Positions 42,458 through 55,504 are shown, counted from the first letter of the stretch. The stretch: DNA of 64,000 bases from Zerene cesonia (GCF_012273895.1 NC_052115.1:3038001-3102000), one strand, 5' to 3'. Notes: generated by a model not told the origin, from the letters alone. Translations and numbers: made by a program.

Positions 42458-42490
42458 CACTGATTGGATGCGAATAATCAAATATATAGC
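42458..42490 (-). promoter_or_regulatory. candidate core promoter (TATA-like box plus initiator)
   Basis: On the minus strand a TATATAT element begins at 42,488 and an insect-type initiator, TCAGTG, lies at 42,463-42,458. If the A of TCA is +1 (42,461), the TATA box starts at -27, slightly closer than the usual -30 but within the observed range. The ATG of the 42,432 exon would then follow a very short 29-base leader. AT-rich introns contain many TATA-like strings, so the support is the combination: box, initiator, ATG, open frame and donor in the right order, with a GC-rich patch just upstream. Confidence 0.4.
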
Positions 42491-42533
42491 TTCGAGATTT
42501 AAAATAAAACAAAAAAAATACTTCGCGAAAAAA

Positions 42534-42780
42534 CACGTGGGGGAAAGGAAGATGGCGCGACGCCTAACGTCCTGCCCGTGCCAACATCCGATATAAACTA
42601 AATTGAAAATTGGAAACAAAATACAATGTTCGAATCTTGATATGACAATAATAGGTGAGACGGAGATAAGGAAAATCCACAAGATAGAGCGAGATAGCAC
42701 GATCCACTAGACGGCTCCGCTCCACCCCAATCGACACCGGCGGCACAGGGGTTGTCGCCAGACGAAATCGCTTCAAAATT
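42534..42780 (-). promoter_or_regulatory. GC-rich patch upstream of the candidate alternative promoter
   Basis: This patch is clearly richer in G, C and CpG than the intron around it. It includes a CACGTG E-box at 42,534-42,539, an AAGATGGCGCG (YY1/Pho-like) motif near 42,550, and a GC-rich run at about 42,705-42,765. Several short overlapping minus-strand reading frames cross it, as expected of GC-rich DNA that is poor in stop codons; none looks like a protein. Its position 70-320 bp upstream of the candidate start suggests a proximal promoter, by inference. Confidence 0.35.
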
Positions 42781-43678
42781 TAATATTCCTACCTGCTCTG
42801 CAGACAGTATTATAATATAATACCATCGCAAGTGATTTTGGACTTTATTACCGTCACAAAAAATATATTTTTGTGGTGATAATTAGAGGAGATAAGATGT
42901 ATGTACTGAGCATGTTTTAAGTAGTAATTATAAATAGCAATCGTGTGGATACAATGCGCAAGGTTATTCCAAGAATTCGGCTCATTTTATGTCTCATCTT
43001 GTGTTTCGATGATAGATATAAGCATTGTTTTAAAATTTACTTTATAGATTATTTATTATTTTGCGAACATAAACTTTGCAATACAAAGATAATATAAACT
43101 TTCCAATTATATACACATAAAAATTTCAATATAACACAAAACATTTAGGTATCACCTAAATAGACAGTTACTTTCCTAGTTTTATTGACATCTTTACAGG
43201 GTTATTATTATATTGTGTATGGGAAACCATTTAATAAGCGAAATTTTAACAAGATGTGTAAGTCCCATGACATTTAGTTAGGGTGCAGTTAATAAAATTT
43301 TGGCAGAAAATTATTACGTGTTTCACAAATGATCAATTAAAATCCGCCCATTGAATGGCAACCGATTGCATAGGGCAAGTTTATCTCTATTGATATCTTA
43401 ATAAATGGGGTAAAGTGGTTGAATCTGGTCATACGGGTGTTAGAAATGATACGGGTGGATTTGTCAGTGTAATACTGTTTTGACAGGTTTGAAGTATTTG
43501 AAAGGGTTTCGCTTGCACACACACAAATACAGTTGAAATATTACAATCGGATAACCAGGGTATAAGAAAATATATACCTTCATACGCTTGCCAAACATTA
43601 CCCCCCTTTTATCGCAGTCAGCTAATAAAAAAAGCAACCGAACATCGAATTTTGACATCTATTTAGCTTAATGTTAGT

Positions 43679-43857
43679 ACTAGCTGTGCCCCGCGGTTGC
43701 CTGCACGTCGCACTTAATGTTATAGACTTCTAAACTTATGGAGACTATAGCTCCATAAATGGATTATCTAACAGATAATTTTTCAAATCGATCTGGTAGT
43801 TAATGAGATTGGCGCGTTCTAATAAACAAATCTTCAGCTTTATACTATTGGTATAAA
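43679..43857 (+). repeat. related 'actagctgtgcccc...' repeat family copy
   Basis: Starts actagctgtgccccgcggtt but diverges inside (aatggattatctaacagata, then tttttcaaatcgatctggta and gagattggcgcgttctaata). It ends with caaatcttcagctttatact. This is a second lepidopteran family with the same kind of head. The class is inferred from general resemblance. Confidence 0.7.
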
Positions 43858-44058
43858 ACACATTTAGGCACCTACCTATACTTGTCAAAATAATCAATGA
43901 ATATGAAATAGGCGATACAATGGCATCTATGTATTCATCGACTTTTTATGAACCATTTTGTCGCTCTTGGGGAATGCCCTGAGCCCAATTCCACACACAT
44001 ATTGTTAAGGTTGTGACCAGAATTGATGACGTCATTCATCCCTTGCGGCGCCAAACAG

Positions 44059-44076
44059 TTTTTTCTTAAGAAAAAA
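44059..44076. repeat. 18-bp AT-rich palindrome
   Basis: ttttttcttaagaaaaaa, a perfect palindrome that continues into an A-rich run. Confidence 0.8.
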
Positions 44077-44743
44077 AGAAAAAAAAACAGTGTAGATATT
44101 TGCATAGGTAGTTCCTTCCTACACTATTTTTGAATCAATGAATATAGTTTGTATTTATCTACACTTCTGAAAACAGTAAATTAAATAAACTATAAAACAA
44201 CTTCAAGAAAACGTGTCATACACACATTAACAAATCGGAAGGTCCAGTTTTTACGAATATAATAAAAATACAATTTTAAATAGCACAGCACTATCACCGA
44301 CAAACGATTACAAGCAATAAATTAATAAGATCTGTCTGCAATAAATTTTACAATGGAACAAGTCGAAACAGTAATTCTGGCAAAAAAGGATCGCTCGAAT
44401 AACGATTAAATAATATTTTCGAAATATACAAACAATAGAAAGTCGAAAGAATCTTTATTTTATTATCAGAAAGGAAGTGAATAGATACTGTACATTATTG
44501 GGCACAGTTCTGGGAATTTGCTGTGAAACTATGAAACAATAGGCGGGACGGACAGACCTACAGACTTATTCACCATGTGTATAAATAAAGGCAAATTAAA
44601 TAAAAGAGATTCTAAACAAATGAATAGCGATTGTAATTTCTGGAACGATCACTGCATCGGGGTATTTACGGTGATTTCTTGGAAATTGTTAAAAAGCTAC
44701 GCTAATTTTGATGGCGCAATTACTGCGTAGGTATATATTAATC

Positions 44744-44940
44744 TTACTAATATTATAAATGCGAACGTTTGTAAGGATGTGTGTGTGTTTGTCACTCTTT
44801 TACGCAAAAACTATGGAACCGATTGCAATGAAATTTGGTACGTAGATAGCTCGACAACTGGAAATAAAACATAGGCAACTCTTTATCCCGATATACGGGA
44901 TACGGACTTACGCGGGTGAAACCGCGGGGCGCAGCTAGTA
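44744..44940 (-). repeat. lepidopteran 'actagctgcgcccc...' repeat copy
   Basis: Reverse-strand copy. Read on the minus strand it runs from tactagctgcgccccgcggt through acccgcgtaagtccgtatcc to a tail with tccttacaaacgttcgcatt. It is well preserved compared with the other copies. The gene-like fragment at 44,996 begins 55 bp beyond its head. Confidence 0.85.
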
Positions 44941-44995
44941 ACTAATAAAATTATACTTAAGTACAAAATAATTCTGTATAATCTTATGTATTATT

Positions 44996-45499
44996 ATGCA
45001 ATTTAATTTTGCTTTTATTGAAGAATTAACCGAAAAAGCTCTGGAATATAAAATTCAACCCCAAAAACTTTACTAGGCTCATATTCACAGGGTCAAGTCG
45101 TCAGAGTTAATTATAAAACAGTTCAAACCTCAAGTGCTCCTTCTAGATTTAAAGAAGATTACAGAGAAGAGACATTAGATTTAACTAAGCGTCTAGTGAT
45201 TAAACCTAATAAGGACAAAGTTATGGAAAATTTCCTGGGCCATATCATAATTATAAAGCAGAGCTTATCACAGTACCGCCCTCATTATCTCGAAGGTATT
45301 AAAACAAAGGTAAATACTTTGGTAATTAACATTCTTATACATACATTACCTTTTTATTATGGATGCCTGGTATCTATTAGTCATCTTTTGTATTTAGAAT
45401 TATCTCTCAGGTGGTAAGGATTATATTTCTGAGAAATTCAAGATTTCACTGTTATATAAGTCCAACCGTGTGATAGTTTACCATCAGCTATTGCCCTGA
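44996..45499 (+). pseudogene. unidentified nested gene or pseudogene fragment with one intron
   Basis: Opposite strand to dead ringer, inside its large intron. An open frame from about 45,052 to 45,295 encodes GSYSQGQVVRVNYKTVQTSS, then APSRFKEDYREETLDLTKRL and VIKPNKDKVMENFLGH..., and ends at donor GAAG|gtatta. A 115-bp intron with a T-rich acceptor (tatctctcag) follows. The frame resumes exactly at 45,411 with GKDYISEKFKISLLYKSNR and VIVYHQLLP before a stop at 45,497. The mixed, charged composition and the in-frame splice look like real coding sequence. Upstream, an ATG at 44,996 opens MQFNFAFIEELTEKALEYKI in another frame and stops at about 45,076, so joining the two parts needs a one-base frameshift. 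Alternatively the exon starts at an acceptor at 45,090 and the upstream piece is chance. I do not recognise the protein. A repeat copy ends 55 bp upstream, so the 5' part may be lost. The retained intron argues against a retrocopy. Confidence 0.45.
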
Positions 45500-46389
45500 C
45501 TGACCACATGGTATGATCCTTTTATCTTAGTTAATTCAATAAATAGTTTGGTTTTTCCTTTAATTATATATGACATATATTTAGTATTTTTGTGGTTACA
45601 TATACAGAAAGTTCTAGAAACAATTGTCAAATCTATTTTTCAAACATAATCTACCTAAACTAAAATAAAAACCATCATCATCTTATATCTACAATATTTA
45701 TTCAATATGTGATTAATATTAAGCATAGGTTCGTGTATTTAATAATGTTATCCATTACGACAGTCTACAAAATATTTAACGGTAATTCTATAAATAAACA
45801 TGAGATAAAGACATCCAATTCGGACATTAAATGATTACAAGCATCATTATAGGGTCCATTCTGTTTGGGGTGTTAGCAATTGGGTGATAATTAAAATTGA
45901 ACATCGATAAATCTTCGCCCCGTGCGAAACCACGAGTGTTACAACTATATTGTCCAAACTTAATTACGGATGAGTTTTCAATTATTTACACATTGACGTG
46001 TGTAGCGCAGGGGAACATGTATCAGAAGCTCACGGCGATTCAATAGCAAAATTCGTGTATTTATAATTGTTGAAACGTATATTTTTTACGTCCTTAAAAC
46101 CCTTTGAATCACCTTTAATATAACTAAAACGAATATTAAGGTATCATTAAATACAAAATTTCACAAAATAAAGTCTCACATTATTGATTTCTGACTAAGA
46201 ATTTCATTCTTCATAATCAATTACTACCCCATAGCAATTTTAGAATAAAAGCACGATGGCCTTAGGCGCTCGCACGATCCACCATCAGTCATTCAAGTAC
46301 ATTTTACAATAATTAAAGCACTCTGTAAAACACCTATAAACTGCTAGTAAAGAGTTAATGGACTGGCTTCATTACCACACCACGCCTCC

Positions 46390-46403
46390 CCGCTAGGTGG
46401 CGC
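46390..46403 (+). promoter_or_regulatory. CTCF-like site
   Basis: CCGCTAGGTGGCGC matches 13 of 14 positions of the CCASYAGRKGGCRS CTCF core. It lies in a short GC-rich patch. Confidence 0.45.
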
Positions 46404-47741
46404 GCCTTACGTTTTATTACTGCATTTCATTCGAATCTTTGATTGATTGCATGCGATATTCGACTGATGCTAATTTTCAACACGCCATTCTAACTGGATC
46501 TCAGACTAATAAGACAGGAATTATACAACAAATCATATAACACCGGCGCCATGACTAACACGTAAAAACGATGTAACGTAAACGTAACGTCAATAATATT
46601 TTTAAATTTGCGTAGGTAATAAATATTATCATAGATTATAAAAGATCACCTTAAGTGTTACATGGAATTCCCAAAAATGATTTGGAAAACATTACGAAAT
46701 GTTTGTGCATAACAAAACACAATAATGAATATGACGAATGACGATGTAATCAACGTCAAAATTAAAGTAGGAATGTATTAAAAATAGAGAGCCTCGGATG
46801 GCGCGATGTTTACGTCGGAAAATCAAGAATCACAGATTTTATGTGTGGATAGACGCGTTCCGTCCACGGTTGGGGATATAAATTATTGAAATTGATAAAA
46901 CAATGGATAACGATACAAAGTATTACACAGTTGGGAAGGTCGTAAAGAGGAAACGTTCCAGGTTGAGCTTTGTGATCACCGCTGTCTAAACAAATCAAGC
47001 GCACGCGCGGTGACGTATGCGTGAACGGAACGGTGCTTCAAGCGATGAAGCGCCATAAAGTAATAAAGCTGTCACGTTAGAACAGACTACGACAAACATG
47101 TCGGGGAATATATTAGCTTATAGATACGAAATTAAATCATTACATTGATGACGATAGACATACGGAATCTATCATATTATAGTATCATAAGGTCGATATT
47201 TTTTTCACAGTAATGCCACAGATAATACCTACTTATAATTCTTTTACTTTTGTTGACATAGCATATAACATAAAAGATTAACGGCCTTGTAATAAAATTC
47301 AAGCATTTCCAATCGAATATTGGAGGAAAGCAGTTTATTTGCGTTAAGCTCATTAAGTGATTTCTTAGAACACTCGTTATTAAACCATGATCAAAGGGAG
47401 TGTGATTGTTTTGACGACGATAGTTAGGGTTCCCTGTATTAAGACTTAAGCGGCCACGCTATGGGAACCATATTGTGACTTTCTTTGTAAATGGATTATT
47501 TGTCATAGTCAAGCGAGATGGGAATTGTATCCAATCACCTGTTAACGTTTCATTGAAGTTATAAATGACAGTTAGGTTACAAACGACTGTTTTTCTATTG
47601 ATTGGTGTACTAAAGATTTTTAGACGACGAAGTTAAATTTACAAATGCAGTACGTACTTTAATACCAAAAAAAAACAGTAATAATATTAAATTAGCCAAT
47701 ATTAATCAAGACATAAAAAAGGAAAGTATATATTATTTTCA

Positions 47742-47921
47742 TCTAATATACAAAATTCTCGTGTCACAGTTTTCGTTGCCATACTGCTCCGAAACGGCTT
47801 AACCGATTTTGATGAAATTTTTGTGCTTATCCGGTATTTATGAGAATCGGCCAAAATCTATTTTTCGTACCCCTAAATGATAAGAGTAAGGCAGAACAGC
47901 GTTTGCCGGGTCAGCTTGTTA
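47742..47921 (-). repeat. complete copy of the 'ctagctgacccggcaaacg' subtype repeat
   Basis: On the minus strand it reads from aacaagctgacccggcaaac through gttctgccttactc and ttggccgattctcataaata to aaaatcggttaagccgtttc and a tail with tgacacgagaattttgtata. This copy is uninterrupted and serves as the reference for the gap-split copy at 5,703-6,820. Confidence 0.8.
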
Positions 47922-50900
47922 TAACAATAAATCTTTACGTTGGTACAATGATGCTTTCCTTAAAAGTAATCGATAAGGCGATTTTTTGTACTAATCATAT
48001 CTGTGTTGTATCAAAAATCACATAAATTTAACTGTTTTAAGTGTGTGACCGTCTCAAAATCGGTTCGCTATTGATAATCGAAATTAACCATCGACCGTTC
48101 CGGCTTTTTCCACTTCGAATCAAATCTAGCTTAATAGAAGTCAATACCACGACAGTTTTCTTTAAATGCTTTAACAGTTATATGATTTCCTCTCAAAAAA
48201 GAAGAGAAATAAAACGAATAAAAAATTAAGTATTGCCTATACATAAATTAAATCTTTAAAATAAATGACGAAGACGAAACAATATCATTAATACGACCAC
48301 AGATTAAAATATTATGTATAACCTGTGTTAATGCTCCGTGTTACCCTTCACTAAACCAACATAGGCGACTGGATCGAATCGTCGTGTCGGCAATAAATGA
48401 TTGTTTTCGCCGACACCGGCCGACAAAGAGCACCGCGACAACCGACCTAATAAACAATTACGCATATAAACAGTAAAATTGTTGTTTCACATTTTATCGA
48501 CCGAATCGTTCTGCCCTGCTTGTATAAGCTTACAACAAAATCACTTTTGTGAATTTTATGTTACATTTCGACCAGTTTTATAGTTCACATTATTGATTAT
48601 TGTGTTTATTAAACCGCAGGATTTGTTACGGTTCTGTTTGGTTTCAAAGTGGAAGAAATTTAAATAAAAAAAAATGTTATCACTTGTAAGCACACATAAA
48701 AACAAGATGACTTTTCAAATAAACGTACTTAATGTTACCGAAGATACCTTAAAGTACTCTAATACTATTTTTGTTTCATATATCATATAATTCAAGCTTA
48801 ACCTCTCATTTACAAAGATGTATTAACAACGTAAAAACAAACATGCAACAAAACTACTCAGATAAAAAATAAACTCGATTCAAACGCACGCCGCGCATGA
48901 AACATTCAGATAGTGTAATAATAAAACTTCAGCCTCCCCGCGTTAGCAAAAAAACATTATGTTGTAAATTTAAAATGAGAACAGGAAATGATAACTCGCG
49001 GGTCGACCATACCACCCCCGCCTTGCAAGCACACATGCACATGCATAACTTTATATCCACAGATAATCGAACGATGTTGCCACCTAATAATTATTTAGCA
49101 AATTAAATTCGATCAATAATTCGTGAGCCTTGCTATCATATTATTATTCACGTGAACTAATATTACAAGAACTCATAATTAGTCATTCGTAGGATCAATA
49201 AAAGGATGTACCTAATACCTACCTACTTAAAATTCCTTCAAGTAATAATGACATTTAATTCCGATTATTTAAAAAATTATAAGAATTAAGCGTTACTATT
49301 AAAATATTTAAGCCTTACTATCATCTGAATAACTGTAAAACTTCAGGTTTGGTTAGCGGGGATTGGGTCATTTTTTGTGAGATTTATTTATTTTTTGCCC
49401 GGGGTGGCAATCTGGATTTTAGAATAATCTCGACTCAAGAGTGCCACATGTGCGCACACCGGGCGTTTCGGTGATAAACATTTTATTGAAATGCAAGCAA
49501 AAACTGTTAACCAAATGTTTGGTACCAATTTGGGGGTTTCATTCAGAGGAAGTTGTTTTTCAAATCAATATTATAACTTCCCTGAATTACGGTGTGATAT
49601 TAAATTATGTTTAATGATACCCTTTTATATACCTAGTCCTTTTAGATTTCACATAGATATATATGTGTTCTTACTAATATAACGACTATTACCTATATAA
49701 TACCATATAATAACATATTTTATTAGTATAGATTTAATTAAAACACTCTTTAACAACAAAAAAACTATTAAAAAAACCTTTTAATTTAATAGAAAGCAGT
49801 TCTGTCATTAGCTAAAACAAATGAGCACATTTTCGCAAATAACATTACAAATGGCGCAAAACTTGACCTGCAGACAAATAACAGTACAAACTAACAACGT
49901 GTGTATAAAACAATGCCATGACATAAACACAAGCGTCCTTGATACTACTGAGGGTACTATTTTTACCCCGCAGATGCTCCCCGTGTCCCGTGCTGGTCTA
50001 TTTCAAGATCACTCCTCCCTTGATCCACCCTTACTCCTCGTAATGTGAAACTAAGAGGGCTTGCCACGCGTCGTTTGTGCAAACATTATCTAACAATGAA
50101 GGTAAATGTAAATTATCCACTAGAATATGTTGTGGAAAGTTCTATTAGCAAATACCGTAATGCGAACTTACGAAGGAACACGGATTGAAGATATGACAAA
50201 CGTCGGAACATAGGACACTTAACAGTGAGAAAATCAGGGAAATAACCTGCCTTTTGGGTTACTTACCTTATAGTAATTAACGTGCTAAAGTATCTAGGCA
50301 TCTATTTTAATTATTATATTGATAAAGGTACCTTAAAACTTTGATAGGAAAGGAACAGCATTGTTATTTAGTACGTTTACTTTAAGAAACGTTGGTAACA
50401 TTAATTCTCGCTCACTTTTTTTAAATTCAGAAAGCGCGAACTTAGCGATTTGTGCAAATGTTGCCATTGCATAATTCGATATTCAATAAGACGAAATCTA
50501 ATGCGATATATAAATAGAGTTGCATAGTGTGCATCACTGACGCAGGTCACCCGACACGGTAATGTGCGTTGAGTCGATACATCTGGCGCGATCGTGGCCA
50601 GTGAATTTGACGCGACGTGTGGAGGTTGCTATTGGGAGTTGGACGCACTTAGCGTACGACCTATTTCATCGATCGATTTAATAGGGACACTTGGCAGATT
50701 GAATTTATTGTTTATGTTTTACGAGTATGAGGGGTGTACAGATTAAGCTGAAATATATTGGCGAATCGATGACATTGTCATCGATATGTATTGCAATTCA
50801 TTAATTTCGTGAACATTGATGAATATAATTTGAAATAAAAGAGGATAATTTTAGCTTCAGAGATTCATAAATACATAATTATTGATATGATTCCAAAGCA

Positions 50901-51472
50901 ACTTAATCAAATTACAGAAATCAGAGACCAATTTTGATTATTGCTTTCATCAAAATATTATTCATCAGAAACTAATTTATTCATCGCTCAATATACAAAA
51001 GGATTATAATTACAATACCGTTTAAAATGCTGAACAATTATCACACACAAATTTAAAAATAACGTGTTTCATTGTTTCTATATTTTCCTACAAGAATATA
51101 TCAAGTTCACAAGCCTTCAAGAAGCGAATAATCTAACGAATTCTGAAAACACATACTCGTAGATCAACCAATCGCAATTATAAATTTTCCACAAGTATTA
51201 TTGGTACAATGTAACTAAAATGATTCACAGTATCTAAAAGTAATGATATAGTACATTATCTCCATATTCTAAAGGAAACTACATTGTTTGCGGATATGTG
51301 GGTGCTGTTCAATAGTTATTAACAAGCGGGTAATAAAATTATTGGTGGCGACGTATGAACTGTTAATAATAATGACGCCATTTTTTCTAGAAACATAAAT
51401 ATTAAATTAGTTTTATCGTTATTACAATGTTGGGTGCATTTCTTTTAATGGTTTGATTTATTTATATAGCGT

Positions 51473-51510
51473 ACTAGCTTACCCGGCCACGCGTTGCTGT
51501 GGCTGAGTAA
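51473..51510 (+). repeat. head fragment of an 'actagcttacccggc' repeat
   Basis: actagcttacccggccacgc gttgctgtggctgag resembles the head of the ctagctgacccggc families. What follows (to about 52,080) is AT-rich and not matched by other copies in the window, so only the head can be supported. Confidence 0.5.
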
Positions 51511-52177
51511 TAATTAAAATTATTATATAAATACATTTAAATATTAGTATAATAGGAATTGATTCTTGTGATATTGACTCAGTATGAAAATTGTTAAAAA
51601 AATGCATTATAAAATCTATCAATGTGTGTAGGCTTTAAATTGTATATATTTGTTTGTGTTGTGTCCTATTTCATATCGTAACAATAATTATAAAATGAAG
51701 TATAATTAAGCCCGTTCAAAACTCCAGTCCAACAAACAACTAAACAACTACAAACAAATACATCCGTTGTTATTTTATCCGTTAATGCAACAAAAAAATT
51801 ATCAAACATGCGGGTCAAGTTAAGATTGTTTCTAGAATTATTATCAAGTTCACACACCATAAAATCGATTACAAATGCAATAAAAAATAGATTTATTTTT
51901 TAAATAAAAATGTCATTTATAGTTATATAAACCGGGACACGTTATTTACCACGAATAATTTCAATGAGACTGATGTTGCATATATAGTTAAATGAAGCTG
52001 TGCCTTCCGGTTTTATCTGTAGATACAACCAGGAGCAAAACTTTCGTTCGCGATTTCAGCCCTTTAGAAATTTATTTTTGAAAAAAAAACCGTAATATTT
52101 GTATGACCCCGGCGTCTTCAATTTTATCAAAATTCATCCAAGTTGATGATGTGCTTCGATAAAGCTTTCGTATTTCT

Positions 52178-52376
52178 ACTAATACGTATTATAAATGCGA
52201 AAGTAACAGTCTGTATGTCTCTTTTCCAAGCCTGAGCGAAACACGATTTGTTACAGAGAGAGTTTGATATGCTAAGAAGGACGAAGGATAGGTTTCTTCC
52301 AGGAAATTCCACGGAAAAAAGAACTAACTGGGAAAAACCACCACAGTCTGTCTTTTTATCCTTTGACACCGCGGAA
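52178..52376 (+). repeat. diverged copy of the same dispersed repeat
   Basis: Begins ctaatacgtattataaatgc gaaagtaacagtctgtatgtctc and continues with aaggacgaaggataggtttc, ttccaggaaattccacgg and a tail ending ctttgacaccgcggaagcga. The layout matches the 14,181 copy with many changes. A minus-strand 80-codon frame inside it is not a gene. Confidence 0.6.
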
Positions 52377-55019
52377 GCGATTTATAATATTAGAATTAAT
52401 GTTGGCTAGATTACTCTATTTTTTTATACATGTTTCATAAAACCGCCAGTTAAATAATACATATGACGATATAATTTTGCGTACGCTCATGTGATACGAC
52501 GCGCCCCAGCTGTTAAGCTATTTCTGTCTGATAGTGCACGGGGGACCGCGCATGCTTATGACAGATTGCATAAGTATTCATTAGATATGAATTTTATTTT
52601 AACATATTTTGAAGTCTCATAACATCGTTGGAGGTTCGGTACTTGGAAGTTACAAATGTTCACCTGATGATTAATATTTTTTTTATATGTATAATTATCC
52701 ATTGTTGTGCAAAAAGTTTTAAAAATTTATGATTTTTTTTTTGTATTTAAATATCTTTTGTTTTACAATAATGTTGTACAGCTTTCGACAATGTCCCTGA
52801 TAGCCGTTAATTCTTTTTATGTAAATTTTCAATTATTCGTCATTGGAATTGATAAAAGAGTTAAACAAAACATACTAGCAAAATGAGAAGCTATGAAACC
52901 GGTCCTTGTATTTACTATATATTTTTATTTGTTTTTTTTTAACTAACACTTGATTTATAAACACAATGAATTCTATAAATGTTTGAAAAGTGTAATTCTT
53001 AAAACAAAATTGTAATCGAACCTATAGTGACGTAGGATCGAATTATAAAACATTTCATTTTAAATATCGAACACATTGTTTTTTTATTCGTCTAGTAGTG
53101 GACACAAGGGCTTAATTAAACAAAAAAGACACATAATAACAATTTAGTCAAACATTATGAACATTCGAGACTTCCGAACCTAATTAAGGTGCGTTTCGAG
53201 TCATTATATATTTTTTAGAATTTAAATGGTTATTATCGTTAAATAGACGATTTGTCGCAATTAACCTTACATACTTCTCTATACATAAATTTAAATTACC
53301 ATTACGTTTATCTGTTTGTTTGGTACTGGTCAAAATAAAGGTGAATGCCCTAGAAGTTATAAAGTATTTTAATTTTGTTTTGTTTTGCATTACTTTTTTT
53401 AAATATGGAATTATTTAGTATCTAAAATAGGAGTATCATTTACCTTCGTAAGTCATTTTTTATTTGGCGTTTTTATTTGTATCATTATAACAATTGAATT
53501 TGGCAAATAGAGAAAGCAAAAATATCTAGTAGTACTACAGGTAAAATACATCGAGTTATCATTAACAAATTAACTGAAAAGATAAATCAATTCCAACAAA
53601 TAAAACACACATCGGTATCGTTTCTTAAACGTCAACAAAAGCATTATTTTATTTAGATAAACCTGTACTTATTGTAAGTGGAGGCAGCTCTGAACTGTGA
53701 TTGGTCAACTGACTCATTGAATGTCATTTGTTTTGAATAATAATGACGTTTGGAAGAGAACTTAACTAATTGCAGCCGAGTAGATAAGCGTTCCGTTCTT
53801 TGTGTGTTATTATTATGTTATTTTTAATATTTATTTAATGACATACCTACGTACGGGGCATTTGCTCTGCTTGCTTTGATTTTAATATATTCATTCTTGT
53901 ATGGATAGATAATTTAATGAGTTATACTTCAACATGTATATATTTGTATTTTATTTCTACTTATGTTTTAACATACAAAGAAGTAAATAAAATCGTTTTT
54001 ATCATCTTATCTTTGCAAACAAACAAAAACTGCTAAAACCACTTCAATTATTAGTCATTGAATATAACATTAATTTGTTCTATACCTTTAAAATTATAAT
54101 TTAAATTTCTATAGGTAATATAATAATTTCAAATGACAATATTAAAGACCAGAATAAAGACAATAAAGGGACATTTAAAGCCCAAAGACGTACTCCGCTT
54201 AGCATCCTGCGAATACCAAACAGAATGCGCATGCATTATTGGTATTTAAGTATTTCAAGTGTATAAAACATTCCACCGATATATAGAAAGCATCCAAAAG
54301 ATAAAGTGTCTAGACGAAATAAATATACCACTCGAATGCCAGTTCGATGGCTCACTTGTTGGGTCGCTAGTTTAAAACGCTTTGTTTTTTTAACCTAGAG
54401 CCACTTTAAAAGGTTGGAGGCGAATCAAGGCACGTGGGACATTTAAAATGAGCTGATAATGGTTTAGGTGTGGTGACGGCTTGTCCCTATTGCGGAATTT
54501 TATCTTGGTACTTTGTTAACTTTTACTATTTGCTATTGATGGTGTTATTATGGAATTAGTTAATCTTCAAACGACTTCAAAAATAAGGATACTAATTTGA
54601 TGTCTTTTTCGCTTTGTTGCCTAAGAACTTTCGACTGGGTGTAAGGATTTTGATGATGCTTTTTTATTAGAACGCTGCCTCCCGTGTGGTCCCATTCAAA
54701 TTTGATCTAGTTCTGACAATTTACAGACAATTTAGTTTCTTTTTAAAAAGCTATCTTATGTTGAAGCTATGTACCTACATAAATTACGAGTAATAATAAT
54801 TTTTCAATTTCAAAATTATTTGTTTCCATCGAATTGTTTTCTTATAAATGGAAGTTGTTATTATTTATTTTATTAAATATCCACCTGTTCAGAGTTTCAC
54901 ATGTCAAATATAAAAGTGTATATTTAATTCAAAAATTTGCATTAGACGGTATAAAATAAATTGATTGTGAGACGCACAGGATAAATTATATAAATCAAAC
55001 GTGTACCCAATAAAGTAAC

Positions 55020-55033
55020 GCGCCCCCTAGGGA
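55020..55033 (-). promoter_or_regulatory. CTCF-like site, opposite orientation
   Basis: Minus strand TCCCTAGGGGGCGC matches 12 of 14 positions of the same core. The orientation is convergent with the 46,390 site. Confidence 0.4.
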
Positions 55034-55504
55034 GTGGTTTGCGAATGAAGAATGCTCGTTCGCCGTGCGCCGAGCGAAATATGTCCGTTTCTACGTGATT
55101 GCATTAAATTCAATTATATGATAAATTTGTTTGCGATCGCACGGTTTATAGATTTATTGCATCGATGTCTTATTATATTTTTAAATAGATGCTTTTAATG
55201 AATTATTTTACACATAGTTGTGACGAGAGTATTTATCACTGGTATTGGAATGGAGGGTCACAAAAATATTTTAAGAATAATTAAGTACTATAAATTTAAA
55301 AAATTATGAAAGTAAATTCCTTTTTATTCATTTCTATACTAATACTACATATTCATTTTTGTGACCAACTCGCGATTCATAAGCCTCCGCACGATATAAA
55401 AAAAACCGATGTGTGTTTGTCTATTCTTCAGCCGAGCAATCGCTCAGTTGCGGCGGCGGTTAGTGATACGGTATGATTTTTGTATCTGAAGATAAAATTA
55501 GAAG

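Noticed and set aside
42321..42831. Four overlapping minus-strand frames of 70-84 codons
   Set aside because: They disagree with one another, run through the GC-rich upstream patch and do not share the frame of the 42,432 ATG exon.
44027..44034. Second TGACGTCA site as an enhancer
   Set aside because: A single site with no companion motifs, next to low-complexity A/T runs.
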